Assembly: GCF_014851675.1 (NCBI RefSeq)
Contig: NZ_JACVAE010000003.1
Span: 124,001 to 188,000, forward strand
Origin: Rhizobium sp. ARZ01
GTDB taxonomy: Bacteria; Pseudomonadota; Alphaproteobacteria; Rhizobiales; Rhizobiaceae
Direction of reading: 5' to 3'
DNA length: 64,000 nucleotides
Within the stretch, counting starts at the first letter, position 1, and each line of letters begins with the position of its first letter. The notes under the pieces are model-generated. The model made no database searches, had not been told where the DNA came from, and saw only the letters and a program-made list of their open reading frames with translations. Shown piece by piece: positions 9,677 through 20,055 of the stretch. The translations under genes were made by a program, and so were the position numbers.

Positions 9677-10492
9677 TCAGGCAACGTCCGGCACGAATTT
9701 CCGAGGCGTCTTGTCTTCCTCATAGTCATCAGGACGCTTCTGGCGCTTGCCGAGGTCCGGCGCGTCGAACTTGACCTTCTCATAGGGAATCGACTTCAGG
9801 ATGTGAGAAATGCAGTTGATCCGCGCGCGTTCCTTGTCGTCCGACGGGACGATCCACCATGGAGCAAAGTCTGTGTCGGTCATCCGCAGCATCTCGTCAT
9901 AGGCGCGCGTGTAGTCCCACCACTTGCGATAGGATTCGACATCCATCGGGCTGAGCTTCCACTGGCGCACGGGATCGTCGATGCGACGACGAATGCGGCG
10001 CTCCTGTTCGTCCTCGCTTACGGTCAGGAAATATTTCAGTAAGATGGTTCCGCTTTCAACGATGGCAGCCTCGAACCGTGGCGCAAGTTCCAGGAAACGC
10101 CGGGCCTTCTTGTCGCTGCAAAAGCCCATGACGCGGTCGACGCCGGCCCGATTGTACCAGCTGCGGTCGAAGATCACGATCTCGCCGCCCGCCGGCAGGT
10201 GCGCGATGTAGCGCTGCATATACATCTGCGTTTTTTCGCGGTCGCTTGGCGCCGGCAGCGCCGCAACACGGAACACGCGCGGGCTTACGCGCTCGGTGAT
10301 ACGCTTGATAAGTCCCCCTTTCCCCGCAGCGTCGCGTCCCTCGAAGATGATCACGATTCGCGCGCCGGACTTCTTCACCCAGGCCTGAAGATAGGCGATC
10401 TCGACCTGCAGCTTCTCCATCTGCCTGTCGTAGTCGCGAACCTTCCCGCTCTCCTTGGAAGCATTCTCCTTCACATCGTGCTTCTTGTTCAT
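9677..10492 (-). CDS. ppk2: Polyphosphate kinase 2 (PPK2)
   Basis: Transfers phosphate between polyphosphate and nucleoside diphosphates in the cytosol. The 271-residue protein has a one-domain PPK2 core: Walker A GRDAAGKGG near residues 53-60, the lid with RVAALPAPSDREKTQ, and Walker B with IVIFDRSWYNRAG near 104-116. WKLSPMDVES and APWWIVPSDDKERAR are also family-typical. The ATG at 10492 has GGGAGAG upstream; the GTG just before it is too close to that site. It is the last gene of a four-gene minus-strand run and lies 18 bases after the SulP gene. GDP versus ADP preference cannot be assigned by eye. Confidence 0.93.
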   Translation of the reverse strand: MNKKHDVKENASKESGKVRDYDRQMEKLQVEIAYLQAWVKKSGARIVIIFEGRDAAGKGGLIKRITERVSPRVFRVAALPAPSDREKTQMYMQRYIAHLPAGGEIVIFDRSWYNRAGVDRVMGFCSDKKARRFLELAPRFEAAIVESGTILLKYFLTVSEDEQERRIRRRIDDPVRQWKLSPMDVESYRKWWDYTRAYDEMLRMTDTDFAPWWIVPSDDKERARINCISHILKSIPYEKVKFDAPDLGKRQKRPDDYEEDKTPRKFVPDVA

Positions 10493-10510
10493 CACATCTC
10501 TCCCGGTTGC

Positions 10511-12217
10511 CTACTTTGACGCATTGGCTGCGGTTTTGAATTCGGCGGCGCGAAACGCCTGGAGCGCGTCGTCCAGATCCTCAAACACATTCGATGGGCC
10601 AACGCGATCGATCAGCCCCCCGCGCATGAGGAGGGCCTTCGCCTCGGCATGCAGCTCGGCTAGGCAGAGGGCGACGCCGCGCGCGCCAAGGTCGGCGCGA
10701 ACGTCCTCCAGCATGGCGACGGCGGTGCTGTCCATCTGGGCGATGGCCCCGGCATCGAGCACGAACCATCGTGTTTCCGGCGGCAGCGCCACGGCAATTT
10801 CGTTCAGCCGTCCCCGGACGTAGTCGGTGTTGAAGAACAGCAAATTGCCCTCAAGTATCCATATGACGAAACCGGGGACGCCCTGCGCTTCCGGGAAGCG
10901 GTGAAGCTTGTAGAAGCCGTCGCGTCCGCTGATGCGTCCAAGAAAAGCGTCGCGGGGAAACATCATGTTCCGCAGCAGGTACACGAGCGTTGCCGCGATC
11001 GCGATAACCACGCCATTGAGCACGCCCAAGCTGATGGCGCCCCACATGGTGATCAGTGCAAAGGCGAATTCCATCCGGCTGATCCGCCAGATCTGGCGCA
11101 GCTCATGGACATCGATCAGGCTGAGTGCCGCAGACACGAGAATGGCGGCGAGGGCTGCGACCGGCAGGATGCGAAGCGCATCGTTAAGAAAGAGCAGCGT
11201 GGCGACCAGCGCGATCGCGGAGACGAGACCGGCGAGTTGCGAGTGTCCTCCGACTGACAGGTTGATGGCCGTTCTGGAATCGGAAAAACTGATCGGAAAC
11301 GATCCGAACATTCCTGCCGCGACCTGAGCGCTGCCAAGCCCGATCAGCTCCCGGTTGGCGTCGACAGGTTCACCCGTGCGTGCGCCGAAACTGCGCGCTG
11401 CGACGACGCCGGAACCGAAGCTTACCAGGAAAATCGCGGCAGAACCGAGGACCAGGCTGTCCACCGGCAAGCCTGCAATCAAGGGCAGCGAAAACGAAGG
11501 AAGACCGCTGGGTATGTCACCAACGACGGCAATGCCGTGTGACCGGAAATCAAATAATGCCGAAAGGACAACGGCAAGCACCACGACGACCACCGGCCCG
11601 GGCACGGGGGATCTCAATGCCCTCGCCGCCTGCAATACGAGAAGCATGCCGGCTGCCAATGCGACTGTCGGCCAATGAATCATGTCGCGCTTGCCGGCGA
11701 GTTCCACCAGCGGCGCGACCAAGCCATCCGATTCGATCTTCATGCCCGTCATGCGCCCGAGCTGACCGATCAGGATCGAAAGCGAAATGCCGGCGAAGAA
11801 ACCGACCAGGATCGGCCGTGACAAAAAGGTCGCAAGAACACCAAGCCGCAAGATGCTCGCACCGAGGCAGGCGATGCCAACCCCGAGGGCAAGGATCGAG
11901 GCGAGGGCCACGCGGTCGATCGGGCTTGCCGCAGGAAGTGTTGCGGCGATTGATGCCATTGCCGCCGCAAGCACGGTCATCGTGCCCGCATCGGGCCCCA
12001 CGACCAGCCGACGGGACACGCCGAAGATTGCATAGGCAATCGGCGCGACGATGCTGGCATAGATTCCGGTTTGCGGCGGAAGGCCGGCGATCACGGGGTA
12101 GGCTATGGCGCTGGGAAGCCCGACTGCCGCTATCGACAGTCCCGCCGATATGTCATTGCGCAGCCAGCCGATGCGATAGCCCGATAGTCCCCTGAATAGC
12201 GGCAGGGCCTGGCTCAT
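10511..12217 (-). CDS. SulP family anion transporter with STAS domain
   Basis: Inner-membrane anion permease (sulfate, bicarbonate or dicarboxylate type) of 568 residues. The N-terminal two thirds is a multi-helix transporter with SulP signatures (GLPSAIAYPVIAGLPPQTGIYAS, VVGPDAGTM, and FGSFPISFSDSRTAINLSVGG). A STAS domain follows from about residue 440 (LLFFNTDYVRGRL, then VLDAGAIAQMDSTAV). The STAS motif has the DxTA-like loop. Its place between a HlyD/DUF3302 pair and PPK2 gives no clear substrate. Confidence 0.92.
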   Translation of the reverse strand: MSQALPLFRGLSGYRIGWLRNDISAGLSIAAVGLPSAIAYPVIAGLPPQTGIYASIVAPIAYAIFGVSRRLVVGPDAGTMTVLAAAMASIAATLPAASPIDRVALASILALGVGIACLGASILRLGVLATFLSRPILVGFFAGISLSILIGQLGRMTGMKIESDGLVAPLVELAGKRDMIHWPTVALAAGMLLVLQAARALRSPVPGPVVVVVLAVVLSALFDFRSHGIAVVGDIPSGLPSFSLPLIAGLPVDSLVLGSAAIFLVSFGSGVVAARSFGARTGEPVDANRELIGLGSAQVAAGMFGSFPISFSDSRTAINLSVGGHSQLAGLVSAIALVATLLFLNDALRILPVAALAAILVSAALSLIDVHELRQIWRISRMEFAFALITMWGAISLGVLNGVVIAIAATLVYLLRNMMFPRDAFLGRISGRDGFYKLHRFPEAQGVPGFVIWILEGNLLFFNTDYVRGRLNEIAVALPPETRWFVLDAGAIAQMDSTAVAMLEDVRADLGARGVALCLAELHAEAKALLMRGGLIDRVGPSNVFEDLDDALQAFRAAEFKTAANASK

Positions 12218-12319
12218 GTGGCAATCCCGTTGGGGCGGCGGCGGATGTCGGGTTGCCAGTCATCTTCCAGGGAGACCGCCGCAACGCTCCACCTGGCCGG
12301 CAGCCTCGGACGATCCATC

Positions 12320-13477
12320 TCAGTGCTCCAGGAAGACGTAGTTCATCCAGGCGCTCATGCGCAGCAGGACCTTGCGAAGGATCGCGACGTGGTGCCAGTG
12401 GTGCGTGTAAACGGCAACGTCCGCGACGACGCCGCCGGGCAACTGGTAGGCGCTCGTATCGTCGAGAATGTCGATCCGGGCGAGCGTCTGTCCTGGCTGC
12501 AGGCGCTCGGGTGCCTGTGGATCGATCAGGGCGCCGGTCGGCTGCAACTGTCCTTGAGCCATCACGTCGATGACGCCGGCAACCTTGGCCTTGAAGATCT
12601 TCCCGGGTATGGCCTTGAAGGAAACCTCCGCGTCATCGCCGACGCGCACGCGCTGCAGCGAATTCTGGATGAAGGCGGCGGCGAGCATGCGGTCTTCGCT
12701 ATTGATGAAGACCATGACGGGCCTAAAGGGCAAGGGATTGGCCATCATTCCCGGACGAAGGAAGACCTGGCTGACATAGCCGTCGCCGGGTGCGCGTATG
12801 GTCGTCTGGTCCAGATCGAACTCGGCATTGCGCAATTCGGCCGTCAGGCGTGCGACAGCGGGGTTCACGCCATTGATTTGGGATTCATAGGCCAGGCGTG
12901 CCTGCTGCGCCTGCGCTTGGGCTGTGCCGACCGCGGCGACCTGTGCGAGATAGAGGCCGCGGCGGTTCTCGACCTCGAGCTCCGAAACCGCGGACGTTCC
13001 GGACCGCTGCATCGAGCTTTCGAAGATTTCCTGATAGCTTTCGAAGCTCTCCTGTGCCCGATCCCGATCGGCAACCGCGCCTTCAACGACGGAGTTGGCC
13101 GCATCCATGGCGGCCTTCAACTGCTGGACCATCTGCTCGGCTTCGGCCAGCGCTGCCTTCTTCTGGTCGACCGTAAACTGGTAAGGACGCGGATCTATCC
13201 GGAACAGCACATCACCCTTCTTCAGCGGCGTATTCGCGGTCACCGGCACATCCACGACGATGCCGCCCACGGAAGGAATCACGGGGGCCGAGGTGAAATA
13301 GATGCGCCCGTCGCTGGAGTATGGATGGTTATAGCTCATCAACAAGATGAGCGAAGAAATCAGGAAGATGCCGCCGAGGACAGCCGTGGACACGGTCCAC
13401 TGGTTCACCGGAATGCGGAAGATCTTGAAGACCGCGAGGCAGATGGCGGCATAGGTGAGAATGAGAAGCAGATCCAT
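12320..13477 (-). CDS. HlyD/EmrA-type membrane fusion protein (YibH-like)
   Basis: Periplasmic adaptor of 385 residues. It has two N-terminal hydrophobic stretches (about 4-20 and 30-47), a biotinyl-lipoyl-like barrel (VPSVGGIVVDVPVTANTPLKKGD region), a coiled coil at about 105-210, and a returning barrel (TTIRAPGDGYVSQVFLRPG). It overlaps the DUF3302 gene by one base, the same pairing as E. coli yibI-yibH. No ABC or MFS pump and no outer-membrane channel is adjacent, so its partner pump is unknown. Confidence 0.88.
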   Translation of the reverse strand: MDLLLILTYAAICLAVFKIFRIPVNQWTVSTAVLGGIFLISSLILLMSYNHPYSSDGRIYFTSAPVIPSVGGIVVDVPVTANTPLKKGDVLFRIDPRPYQFTVDQKKAALAEAEQMVQQLKAAMDAANSVVEGAVADRDRAQESFESYQEIFESSMQRSGTSAVSELEVENRRGLYLAQVAAVGTAQAQAQQARLAYESQINGVNPAVARLTAELRNAEFDLDQTTIRAPGDGYVSQVFLRPGMMANPLPFRPVMVFINSEDRMLAAAFIQNSLQRVRVGDDAEVSFKAIPGKIFKAKVAGVIDVMAQGQLQPTGALIDPQAPERLQPGQTLARIDILDDTSAYQLPGGVVADVAVYTHHWHHVAILRKVLLRMSAWMNYVFLEH

Positions 13478-13824
13478 CAGGCAGGCTCCCTCGTCTGCTG
13501 TTTCAGTTGCTCCTCAAGCTCCTGTACCCGGGCCTGAAGGATCGCGACTTCCGCATTCGCCTCCTTCTCCGACTGGAGCTTGCCGTCGGCCCGGATGCCC
13601 CAGCCGCGGTCTTCGCGATAGAGCGTCGCCCAGATGAAGAGGAAGGGCCAGATGGCATGCAGCGTAAACAGGCTGACCCAGCCTGCGACGTGGATCGCAT
13701 CCTGATGGGGATGGTTGCGCTTCTTTGCAATCAAATGGGGAATGTCATGAATGGCGATGACGCCGTAGAAGAGCGTGAGCACCATGAAGAGAAGAACACC
13801 GAGCGCAAAGTAGTCCAGAAACAC
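13477..13824 (-). CDS. DUF3302 inner-membrane protein (YibI-like)
   Basis: Small membrane protein of 115 residues with two or three hydrophobic helices (FALGVLLFMVLTLFYGVIAI, then WVSLFTLHAIWPFLFIWATL), the family motif HDIPHLIAKKRNHPHQDAI, and a C-terminal coiled coil. The GTG at 13824 is chosen because GGAGGT sits 6 bases upstream and the product then begins MFLDYFALG, as in YibI. A TTG six bases earlier touches the ribosome site. Function is unknown; it is the first gene of the minus-strand run and overlaps hlyD. Confidence 0.85.
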   Translation of the reverse strand: MFLDYFALGVLLFMVLTLFYGVIAIHDIPHLIAKKRNHPHQDAIHVAGWVSLFTLHAIWPFLFIWATLYREDRGWGIRADGKLQSEKEANAEVAILQARVQELEEQLKQQTREPA

Positions 13825-14162
13825 GTACAAACCTCCGCACCGCCGCGACTGCCCTCACCTCCGGAAATCTTCGGACGGATCCGCAGCCTTCATCGGATCG
13901 ATCCTAGCGCGCATGAGAGGCGGATGCCCGTAACATCATGTAATCTCTATCGGCCCGGCCCGCCCGGCGAGGGGTACGGTGGATTTTCGTTCGAATTCAA
14001 GCCGGCGAAATATTCACGGCCCTGCTCCTTCGAAGGCAGGCTGAATGAGGGTGAGTCACAGGGTCTTGCCGGTACTTCCGTGTCGGATAATCTATTGAAA
14101 TGTGCGCATCTGATTCGCGCAGGGTCGATTCTCGGGATTGCTTGGATAGAGAAGGCGGAAAC
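13825..14162. other. Intergenic region between divergent DUF3302 and porin genes
   Basis: About 338 bases that should carry both divergent promoters. I see no convincing gene and no strong operator palindrome. The composition is normal for the window. Confidence 0.6.
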
Positions 14163-15224
14163 ATGAACAGCAAAGCCGTTTTGATTGCCACCGGTTCGAT
14201 GCTTCTCTTCCCCCACGCCGGCCTTGCTGCCGACGCGATCGTCGCGGCGGAACCGGAGCCGATGGAGTACGTCCGGGTCTGCGACACCTATGGTGAGGCT
14301 TATTTCTACATCCCTGGCACAGAGACCTGTCTGAAGTTCGGCGGCTATCTGCGCGTCGATATTGCCGGCGGTGACCCGAACGGGCAGGACACCTTTCCCG
14401 GCGGTGGCGGCGATTCCTGGTTCACGCGCTCGCGCTTCAATTTCCGCATCAGCACGGCAACGGATACCGAATATGGTGCCTTGAAGACCTATGCGGAGAC
14501 CGAGTTCGAACGAAATGACAACAACGATATTGTGACGGATCTCGAAATCGGCACCATCGAACTGGCGGGGTTCCTCGTGGGCTTCGTGGACACCCTCTAC
14601 ACCGCGTTCACCGGTGACGCCGGCAACACAGTGAACGACTTCTACGACGTCAACTATGGCGATTTCCACCAGACGCAGATTCGCTATACCTACGACCCGG
14701 GCAACGGCTTCCTTGCCGCGATCTCGCTTGAGGACGATAGCGATCCGAGCAGCAGCAGCGTCGACGATGCCGACGAGCCCGACGACGACTACGTTCCGGA
14801 CATCATCGCCGCCGTGGGCTACGTCACCGATCCGTTCAAGGCGCGCCTGGTCGGCGCCTACGACTCATCGATGGAGGAAGGCGCGATCAAGCTGCGGCTG
14901 GACGGCACGATCGGCAACCTGTCGGTCTTTGCCATGGGCGGCTGGAACACCGATGGCGACCGCGTGAACAACTACGCCCAGTGGGACGGCGCTTGGGCCG
15001 CGTGGATCGGCGCCTCCTATGTATTGACCGAGAAGGCGACAATCAACGCCTCGATGAACTTTGACGAAGGCGGCGATATCGAAGGCGCCCTCAACGTCGC
15101 CTATGCCATCGTGCCGGGGTTCGAAATCATCCCGGAACTCGATTTCCGCAACAAGATGGACGAGAAGGGTGGTCCGGATGCGGAGGACTGGGGCGGGGTC
15201 ATTCGGTTCCAGCGAAACTTCTGA
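14163..15224 (+). CDS. Outer-membrane porin, RopA/Omp2b type
   Basis: Rhizobial general porin of 353 residues. It has a signal peptide (about 1-22, cut after HAGLA), then the porin_2 signature YVRVCDTYGEAYFYIPGTETCLKFGGYLR with its two conserved cysteines. Alternating beta strands follow, and the protein ends in a terminal phenylalanine (IRFQRNF). An acidic, serine-rich loop (EDDSDPSSSSVDDADEPDDD) at about residues 193-212 may be an extracellular loop. The ATG at 14163 starts the signal peptide with GAAGGCGGAAAC upstream. An upstream in-frame ATG at 14100 is not needed. Confidence 0.92.
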   Translation: MNSKAVLIATGSMLLFPHAGLAADAIVAAEPEPMEYVRVCDTYGEAYFYIPGTETCLKFGGYLRVDIAGGDPNGQDTFPGGGGDSWFTRSRFNFRISTATDTEYGALKTYAETEFERNDNNDIVTDLEIGTIELAGFLVGFVDTLYTAFTGDAGNTVNDFYDVNYGDFHQTQIRYTYDPGNGFLAAISLEDDSDPSSSSVDDADEPDDDYVPDIIAAVGYVTDPFKARLVGAYDSSMEEGAIKLRLDGTIGNLSVFAMGGWNTDGDRVNNYAQWDGAWAAWIGASYVLTEKATINASMNFDEGGDIEGALNVAYAIVPGFEIIPELDFRNKMDEKGGPDAEDWGGVIRFQRNF

Positions 15225-15258
15225 GGACGTTACCTGTCGGTAAAGAACATCAGGCCGC

Positions 15259-16758
15259 TCACTTCACGACGCGTAGTCGTGACTTCTGCGCATCATCTCC
15301 GGTGGAGCCAGCGTCCTTCGGTAGGGTGGCAATCCGCCAGCCGAGAAGCGTGAAGAGAATGGTCACAAGCGGATTGAGAATGTTGAAGAAGCTGTATCCG
15401 GCGTAGGCGATGGTGCCGACGCCGAGCGCCGAAGCCATGTAGGCGCCGCAACTGTTCCACGGGACCAGCGGGGAAGTCACGGTTGCCGTATCGCCAATGA
15501 CCCGCGAAAGCATCACCGGAGCCATTCCCCGATCTGCGAACGATGCTCTGAAGATGCGGCCCGGCAGGGCGATCGAAATGTACTGGTCGGATGTGACGAC
15601 ATTGGAGAGGAGGGCGGTGCCTGCCACGGTCGTGACCAGTCCGGACCTGGACTTCGTCCGCTGTACAAGCGGATCGATCAGCCTGTTGAGCAGCCCCGCA
15701 TGTTCCACCACCGCGCCGAAGGCCAAGGCCGTGATGATGAGCCAAACCGTGTTCATCATGCTTGCCATGCCGCCCCGGCTCAGGATCACGTCGATCGCTT
15801 TGTCGCCCGTCGCGACCATATAGCCGTTGGCCAAGGCGGCCCAGGTTCCTTTCAGCAGGGCCAGCCCAGCCGGGAAATCCGGAATGTTGGCAAAGGCGAT
15901 CACCCTGGCCGGATCTTGGATGACGGCCATCAAGGCCCCGGCAAGCGCACCGGAGAAGATCGCAACGAAGGGCGCGACCCGGGCAATCGAAAGCCCGAAC
16001 ACGAGCACCAGGGGAAGGAAGGACCAGAGCGACACGTTGACCTTGGCTTCCATCTGCCCAAGAAGCGCGGTGGCATCGAAATCGCCCGGCTCGCCGAGCA
16101 CCGCGAAGAGCAAGAGAGCGATGGCGAGAGTGGGCAAGGACGTCCATAGCGACGCCCGGATGTGGGCATAAATTTCCGAGCCGGCTGTTGCCGCCGCCAG
16201 GTTGACCGTATCGGATAGGGGGGACGCCTTGTCACCGAAATAGGCCCCCGAAATGATCGCGCCCGCCGTAATCGCCGGCGACAGGCCCATATTGGCCGCC
16301 ACGCCCATCAGGCCGATGCCGATCGTTCCGGCAACGGTCCAGGAACTGCCGATTCCGAAGGCGACGACCGCGCAGACCAATGCGCTGGTGGCATAGAAGT
16401 AATTCGGGCTGAGCAGTTTCAGCCCATAGTAGACCATGGACATGATCGTGCCGCTCAAGGCCCAGGCACCGATCAAGGCGCCGACCGCAAGTAAGATCAT
16501 GATTGCGGGCAAACCGGTCGCTATCCCTTCAACCACGGCCTCACGGATCCCCGACCAGGGCATTCCGTTCTTGTAGGCGACGCCGGCAGCAATCAAAGCG
16601 CAGAAGGCAAGCGCGACCTGATTGGGCCCTAGGGAGGCCGCATCGCCGAACAAAAGATAGGACAAAGCCAGAAGAGCGATCAGCGCGATGCAGGGGACCA
16701 ACGCATCCAACAATGACGGTGGCTGCCCTTTGGTGCCGTCGGAACTGCTATCGGTCAC
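15259..16758 (-). CDS. nhaC: NhaC-family Na+/H+ antiporter, last gene of the arc operon
   Basis: Inner-membrane antiporter of 499 residues with about a dozen hydrophobic helices and NhaC-type signatures (GIGSSWTVAGTIGIGLMG, SGAYFGDKASPLSDTVNLAA, and VTSPLVPWNSCGAY near the end). The start is GTG at 16758, with AGGGGG five bases upstream. It lies 28 bases after arcC in the same direction, so it is probably co-transcribed with the arginine deiminase genes. Some NhaC-family members carry organic acids with Na+, so a substrate other than Na+/H+ is possible. Confidence 0.88.
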   Translation of the reverse strand: MTDSSSDGTKGQPPSLLDALVPCIALIALLALSYLLFGDAASLGPNQVALAFCALIAAGVAYKNGMPWSGIREAVVEGIATGLPAIMILLAVGALIGAWALSGTIMSMVYYGLKLLSPNYFYATSALVCAVVAFGIGSSWTVAGTIGIGLMGVAANMGLSPAITAGAIISGAYFGDKASPLSDTVNLAAATAGSEIYAHIRASLWTSLPTLAIALLLFAVLGEPGDFDATALLGQMEAKVNVSLWSFLPLVLVFGLSIARVAPFVAIFSGALAGALMAVIQDPARVIAFANIPDFPAGLALLKGTWAALANGYMVATGDKAIDVILSRGGMASMMNTVWLIITALAFGAVVEHAGLLNRLIDPLVQRTKSRSGLVTTVAGTALLSNVVTSDQYISIALPGRIFRASFADRGMAPVMLSRVIGDTATVTSPLVPWNSCGAYMASALGVGTIAYAGYSFFNILNPLVTILFTLLGWRIATLPKDAGSTGDDAQKSRLRVVK

Positions 16759-16786
16759 GATGACCCCCTGTGACGCTCGGGATCCT

Positions 16787-17722
16787 TCAATGCCACGTCA
16801 CGTCCGTATAACTTGCGTTGACGATCGTTCCTCGATCTCCGCGCACGATGTCGGCAATGTCCGCAAGTGCGCCGATCGCGGCTGCTTTTCCGGTTTCTCT
16901 GGCGAAATGGCAGGCGGCATCAACCTTCGGCCCCATCGAGCCCGCCGGGAACTTGTATTTCTCAAGGGCTGCCGGACTTGCTCGGTGGATCGCCTTCTGG
17001 GTCGGCGTGCCCCAATCGGTGCAGACGGCCTCTGCATCGGTTGCCATGATGAGCAGGTCGGCTTCCAATTCGCGCGCCAGAAGCTCGGAGCAAAGGTCCT
17101 TGTCGATCACCGCCTCGACGCCCTTAAGCGAGCGCTGCTTGCCCGGCTCATACATCGTGGGAATGCCGCCGCCGCCGGCGCAGATGACGATGGTGCCCTT
17201 CTCCAGCAGCCATTTCACCGGACGGATCTCGAAGATCCGCTTTGGGATCGGTGAGGGCACGACCCGCCGCCATTTCTCTCCGTCCTGCTTGATCGTCCAG
17301 TTCTTTTCACTCGCAAGCCGCTCGGCGTCCGCTTTCTCATAAACCGGACCGACGAATTTGGTCGGGTTCTTGAAGCCGGGATCATCGCCGTCGACCTCGA
17401 CCATGGTCAGAAGCGTGGCGAACGGCACCTCGAAGGGCAGGATATTGCCAAGCTCTTGCTCGAGCATGTAGCCGATCATTCCCTCGGTCTCTGCGCCGAG
17501 CACGTCCAAGGGATAGGCCTCCTCGGGCTTGTAGGCGGCCCCCTGGAGCGCGAGCAATCCGACCTGGGGCCCGTTGCCGTGGGTGATCACCACTTCATGC
17601 TCTTTGGTAATCGGGGCAATTGCCCCGGCTGCCACACGGATGTTTCTCCGCTGCACCTCCGCCGTCATCGGCTCGCCACGCTTCAGGAGCGCGTTGCCGC
17701 CCAATGCAATCACGATACGCAT
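16787..17722 (-). CDS. arcC: Carbamate kinase (ArcC)
   Basis: Makes ATP and carbamate from carbamoyl phosphate and ADP, the energy-yielding step of the arginine deiminase pathway. The 311 residues begin [17 protein letters not shown] and carry the kinase motifs [23 protein letters not shown], and [20 protein letters not shown], ending with [12 protein letters not shown]. The ATG at 17722 is preceded by GGGAG. A TTG six bases upstream is adjacent to that site and is rejected. Two bases separate it from the arcB stop. Confidence 0.95.
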   Translation of the reverse strand: MRIVIALGGNALLKRGEPMTAEVQRRNIRVAAGAIAPITKEHEVVITHGNGPQVGLLALQGAAYKPEEAYPLDVLGAETEGMIGYMLEQELGNILPFEVPFATLLTMVEVDGDDPGFKNPTKFVGPVYEKADAERLASEKNWTIKQDGEKWRRVVPSPIPKRIFEIRPVKWLLEKGTIVICAGGGGIPTMYEPGKQRSLKGVEAVIDKDLCSELLARELEADLLIMATDAEAVCTDWGTPTQKAIHRASPAALEKYKFPAGSMGPKVDAACHFARETGKAAAIGALADIADIVRGDRGTIVNASYTDVTWH

Positions 17723-17724
17723 GG

Positions 17725-18729
17725 TCAATCTCCCAGCGTTGCTACCAGAATGGCCTTGATCGTGTGCAAGCGGTTTTCAGCCTGCTCGAAGGCGACATTT
17801 GCCTCGGACTCGAATACGTCGTTCGTAACCTCGAGCCCGTTCGACATGCCGTAGTCTTCAGCGATCTGCTTGCCGACGACGGTCTCGGTGTCGTGGAAGG
17901 CTGGCAGGCAGTGCATGAACTTGACCTGGGCGTTGCCGCTGGCCTTCATCAGTTCCTTGTTGACCTGGTATGGCGTGAGCAGCTTGATGCGCTCCTTCCA
18001 AACGTCCTTGGGCTCACCCATGGAAACCCAGACGTCGGTGTGGATGAAGTCCACACCCTTCACGGCCGCCTTCGGGTCATCGGTGATCGTCAGCCGGGCG
18101 CCCGATTTTTCGGCGAGGCCTTCTGCGATCTTGCGATATTCATCCGCCGGCCAGAGCGATTTGGGACCGCATATGCGCACATCCATGCCCATCAGGCAGC
18201 CGACGATCAGCAGCGAATGTCCCATGTTGGACCGGGTGTCGCCGACATAGGCATATTTGATATCGGCAATCGGCTTGTCGCTGTATTCGCGCATCGTCAT
18301 CACATCGGCGAGCATCTGCGTCGGGTGATACTCGTCGGTCAAACCATTGTAGACCGGAACGCCGGCATACTGGGCCAGCGTCTCGACACCCTTCTGCGCC
18401 GAGCCGCGGTACTCGATCGCGTCATACATGCGCCCGAGTACGCGCGCGGTGTCCTTGAAGGACTCCTTGTGGCCGATCTGCGAGCCGGACGGGTCCAGAT
18501 AGGTGACGTTCGCGCCCTGGTCCGAGCAGGCGACCTCGAAGGCGCAGCGTGTGCGGGTGGAGGTCTTCTCGAAGATCAGGCAGATCTCTTTGCCTTCAAG
18601 GTGCTTCTGTTCCGTGCGTGCATATTTGGCTCTCTTCAGATCGCGGGCGAGATCGAGAAGGAAGCGGAACTCGCGCGGCGTGTAGTCCTGTACGGTGAGA
18701 AGGGAGCGATTGCGAAGATTGAGGCTCAT
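17725..18729 (-). CDS. arcB: Ornithine carbamoyltransferase, catabolic type (ArcB)
   Basis: Phosphorolysis of citrulline to ornithine and carbamoyl phosphate in the cytosol. The 334 residues hold the carbamoyl-phosphate site FEKTSTRTR (STRTR at residues 57-61), [14 protein letters not shown], and the ornithine-site motif MHCLPAFHD. The length and the operon point to the catabolic enzyme rather than anabolic ArgF. The ATG at 18729 has GGAGAAG upstream. It lies 49 bases after arcA. Confidence 0.94.
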   Translation of the reverse strand: MSLNLRNRSLLTVQDYTPREFRFLLDLARDLKRAKYARTEQKHLEGKEICLIFEKTSTRTRCAFEVACSDQGANVTYLDPSGSQIGHKESFKDTARVLGRMYDAIEYRGSAQKGVETLAQYAGVPVYNGLTDEYHPTQMLADVMTMREYSDKPIADIKYAYVGDTRSNMGHSLLIVGCLMGMDVRICGPKSLWPADEYRKIAEGLAEKSGARLTITDDPKAAVKGVDFIHTDVWVSMGEPKDVWKERIKLLTPYQVNKELMKASGNAQVKFMHCLPAFHDTETVVGKQIAEDYGMSNGLEVTNDVFESEANVAFEQAENRLHTIKAILVATLGD

Positions 18730-18778
18730 GATGCTTCTCCAAGACTGTTGAATGTGATGATCCTTCGAACCGCACTGT

Positions 18779-20005
18779 TCAGGCCGGCTCGCGCCAGATC
18801 GGGCAGGTCATGCAGTGTCCGCCGCCGCGACCGCGGCCGAGTTCGGAACCACGGATCGTGATCACTTCGATCCCGGCCTTGCGCAAAAGCGTGTTCGTAT
18901 GCGTGTTGCGGTCGTAGGCGACGACGACGCCCGGCTCGATCGCCACGACGTTGTTGCCATCGTCCCATTGCTCGCGCTCGGCTTCGTAGGCGTTGCCGCC
19001 GGTGGCGACTGTCCGCAATTTCTTCAGTCCCATGGCTTCGGCGACGACCTCCAGCATGGGCTTCGTGTCCGGACGGACCTCGAACGTGCCGTCGTCTCCC
19101 TTCGGGTAGACGCTGTAGCAGCGGATCTGGTCGACGACGTCGGCAAACAGGGTCACGAGATCTCGGTCACAGAAGCTGAACACCGTGTCGAGGTGCATCG
19201 CCGCGCGGCTCTTGGGCATCAGGCAGCCAATAACACGTGTTGCAGCCTTCGCCTTGAAAAGGGCCTGTGCGACCTGGCCGACGGCCTGGTAGGTCGTGCG
19301 TTCGCCCATGCCGATGAGGACGACGCCGTTTCCGACTGGCATGACGTCGCCGCCCTCCATCGTCGCGTTGGCGAACGGTTCGTCGGAGTCGCCCCACCAA
19401 ATCTGGAAGTTGCCCCCCTTGAAGGAGGGATGGAACTTGTACACCGTTCGCTGAATGAGGGTCTCGGCGCGGCGTGCGGGCCAGTACATCGGATTGCAGG
19501 TCACGCCGCCATAAATCCAGCAAGAGGGATCACGCTGGAACAGCGTGTTCGGAATGGGCGGGATCACGAACTCGGGCGCACCCAGCGCCTCCAGCATCAA
19601 ATCCTTGCCGCGAATATCGGGCAGGTCGGACACCGCAATTCCGCCGATCAAAAACGTGGCGAGTTCCTTTGACGGCATTTCGTCCAGCCACGGGCGCATC
19701 GCTTCGGCGACCTGCGTGCCGAGCACATTCGGAACGATCCGGCGATCCAGGACGAAATCGCGCGCCTCCTTGTCCGCCAAGGCTTCGCCCAGCAGGTCGT
19801 GCAGTTCGAGGACCTCAACGCCGCGCTCCTGCATCTTGAGCACGAAGTCGTAGTGATCCTTCTGGGCTTCATGGACCCAGATCACATCGTCGAAAAGCAG
19901 GTCGTGGCAGTTTCCGGGCGTCAGCCTCTGGTGGGCAAGGGATGGTCTGCAAACCATCACCGTCCTGAGCTTGCCGACTTCCGAATGGACACCGAAATTG
20001 CGCAT
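18779..20005 (-). CDS. arcA: Arginine deiminase (ArcA)
   Basis: Hydrolyses arginine to citrulline and ammonia. The 408 residues contain the guanidino-hydrolase motifs [47 protein letters not shown] and the catalytic-cysteine end [11 protein letters not shown] (Cys398). The ATG at 20005 has GGAGG just upstream and starts the family N terminus [17 protein letters not shown] longer in-frame reading up to 20260 lies inside arcD and is rejected. Confidence 0.97.
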   Translation of the reverse strand: MRNFGVHSEVGKLRTVMVCRPSLAHQRLTPGNCHDLLFDDVIWVHEAQKDHYDFVLKMQERGVEVLELHDLLGEALADKEARDFVLDRRIVPNVLGTQVAEAMRPWLDEMPSKELATFLIGGIAVSDLPDIRGKDLMLEALGAPEFVIPPIPNTLFQRDPSCWIYGGVTCNPMYWPARRAETLIQRTVYKFHPSFKGGNFQIWWGDSDEPFANATMEGGDVMPVGNGVVLIGMGERTTYQAVGQVAQALFKAKAATRVIGCLMPKSRAAMHLDTVFSFCDRDLVTLFADVVDQIRCYSVYPKGDDGTFEVRPDTKPMLEVVAEAMGLKKLRTVATGGNAYEAEREQWDDGNNVVAIEPGVVVAYDRNTHTNTLLRKAGIEVITIRGSELGRGRGGGHCMTCPIWREPA

Positions 20006-20055
20006 CTTGGCTCCTCCACCGCGGGATTGGTTCCGAATGAGCGAAGGGATCGCGG

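Noticed and set aside
13507..14166. Plus-strand frame of 219 codons upstream of the porin
   Set aside because: Overlaps the DUF3302 gene antisense, and ends at the porin start; no motif.
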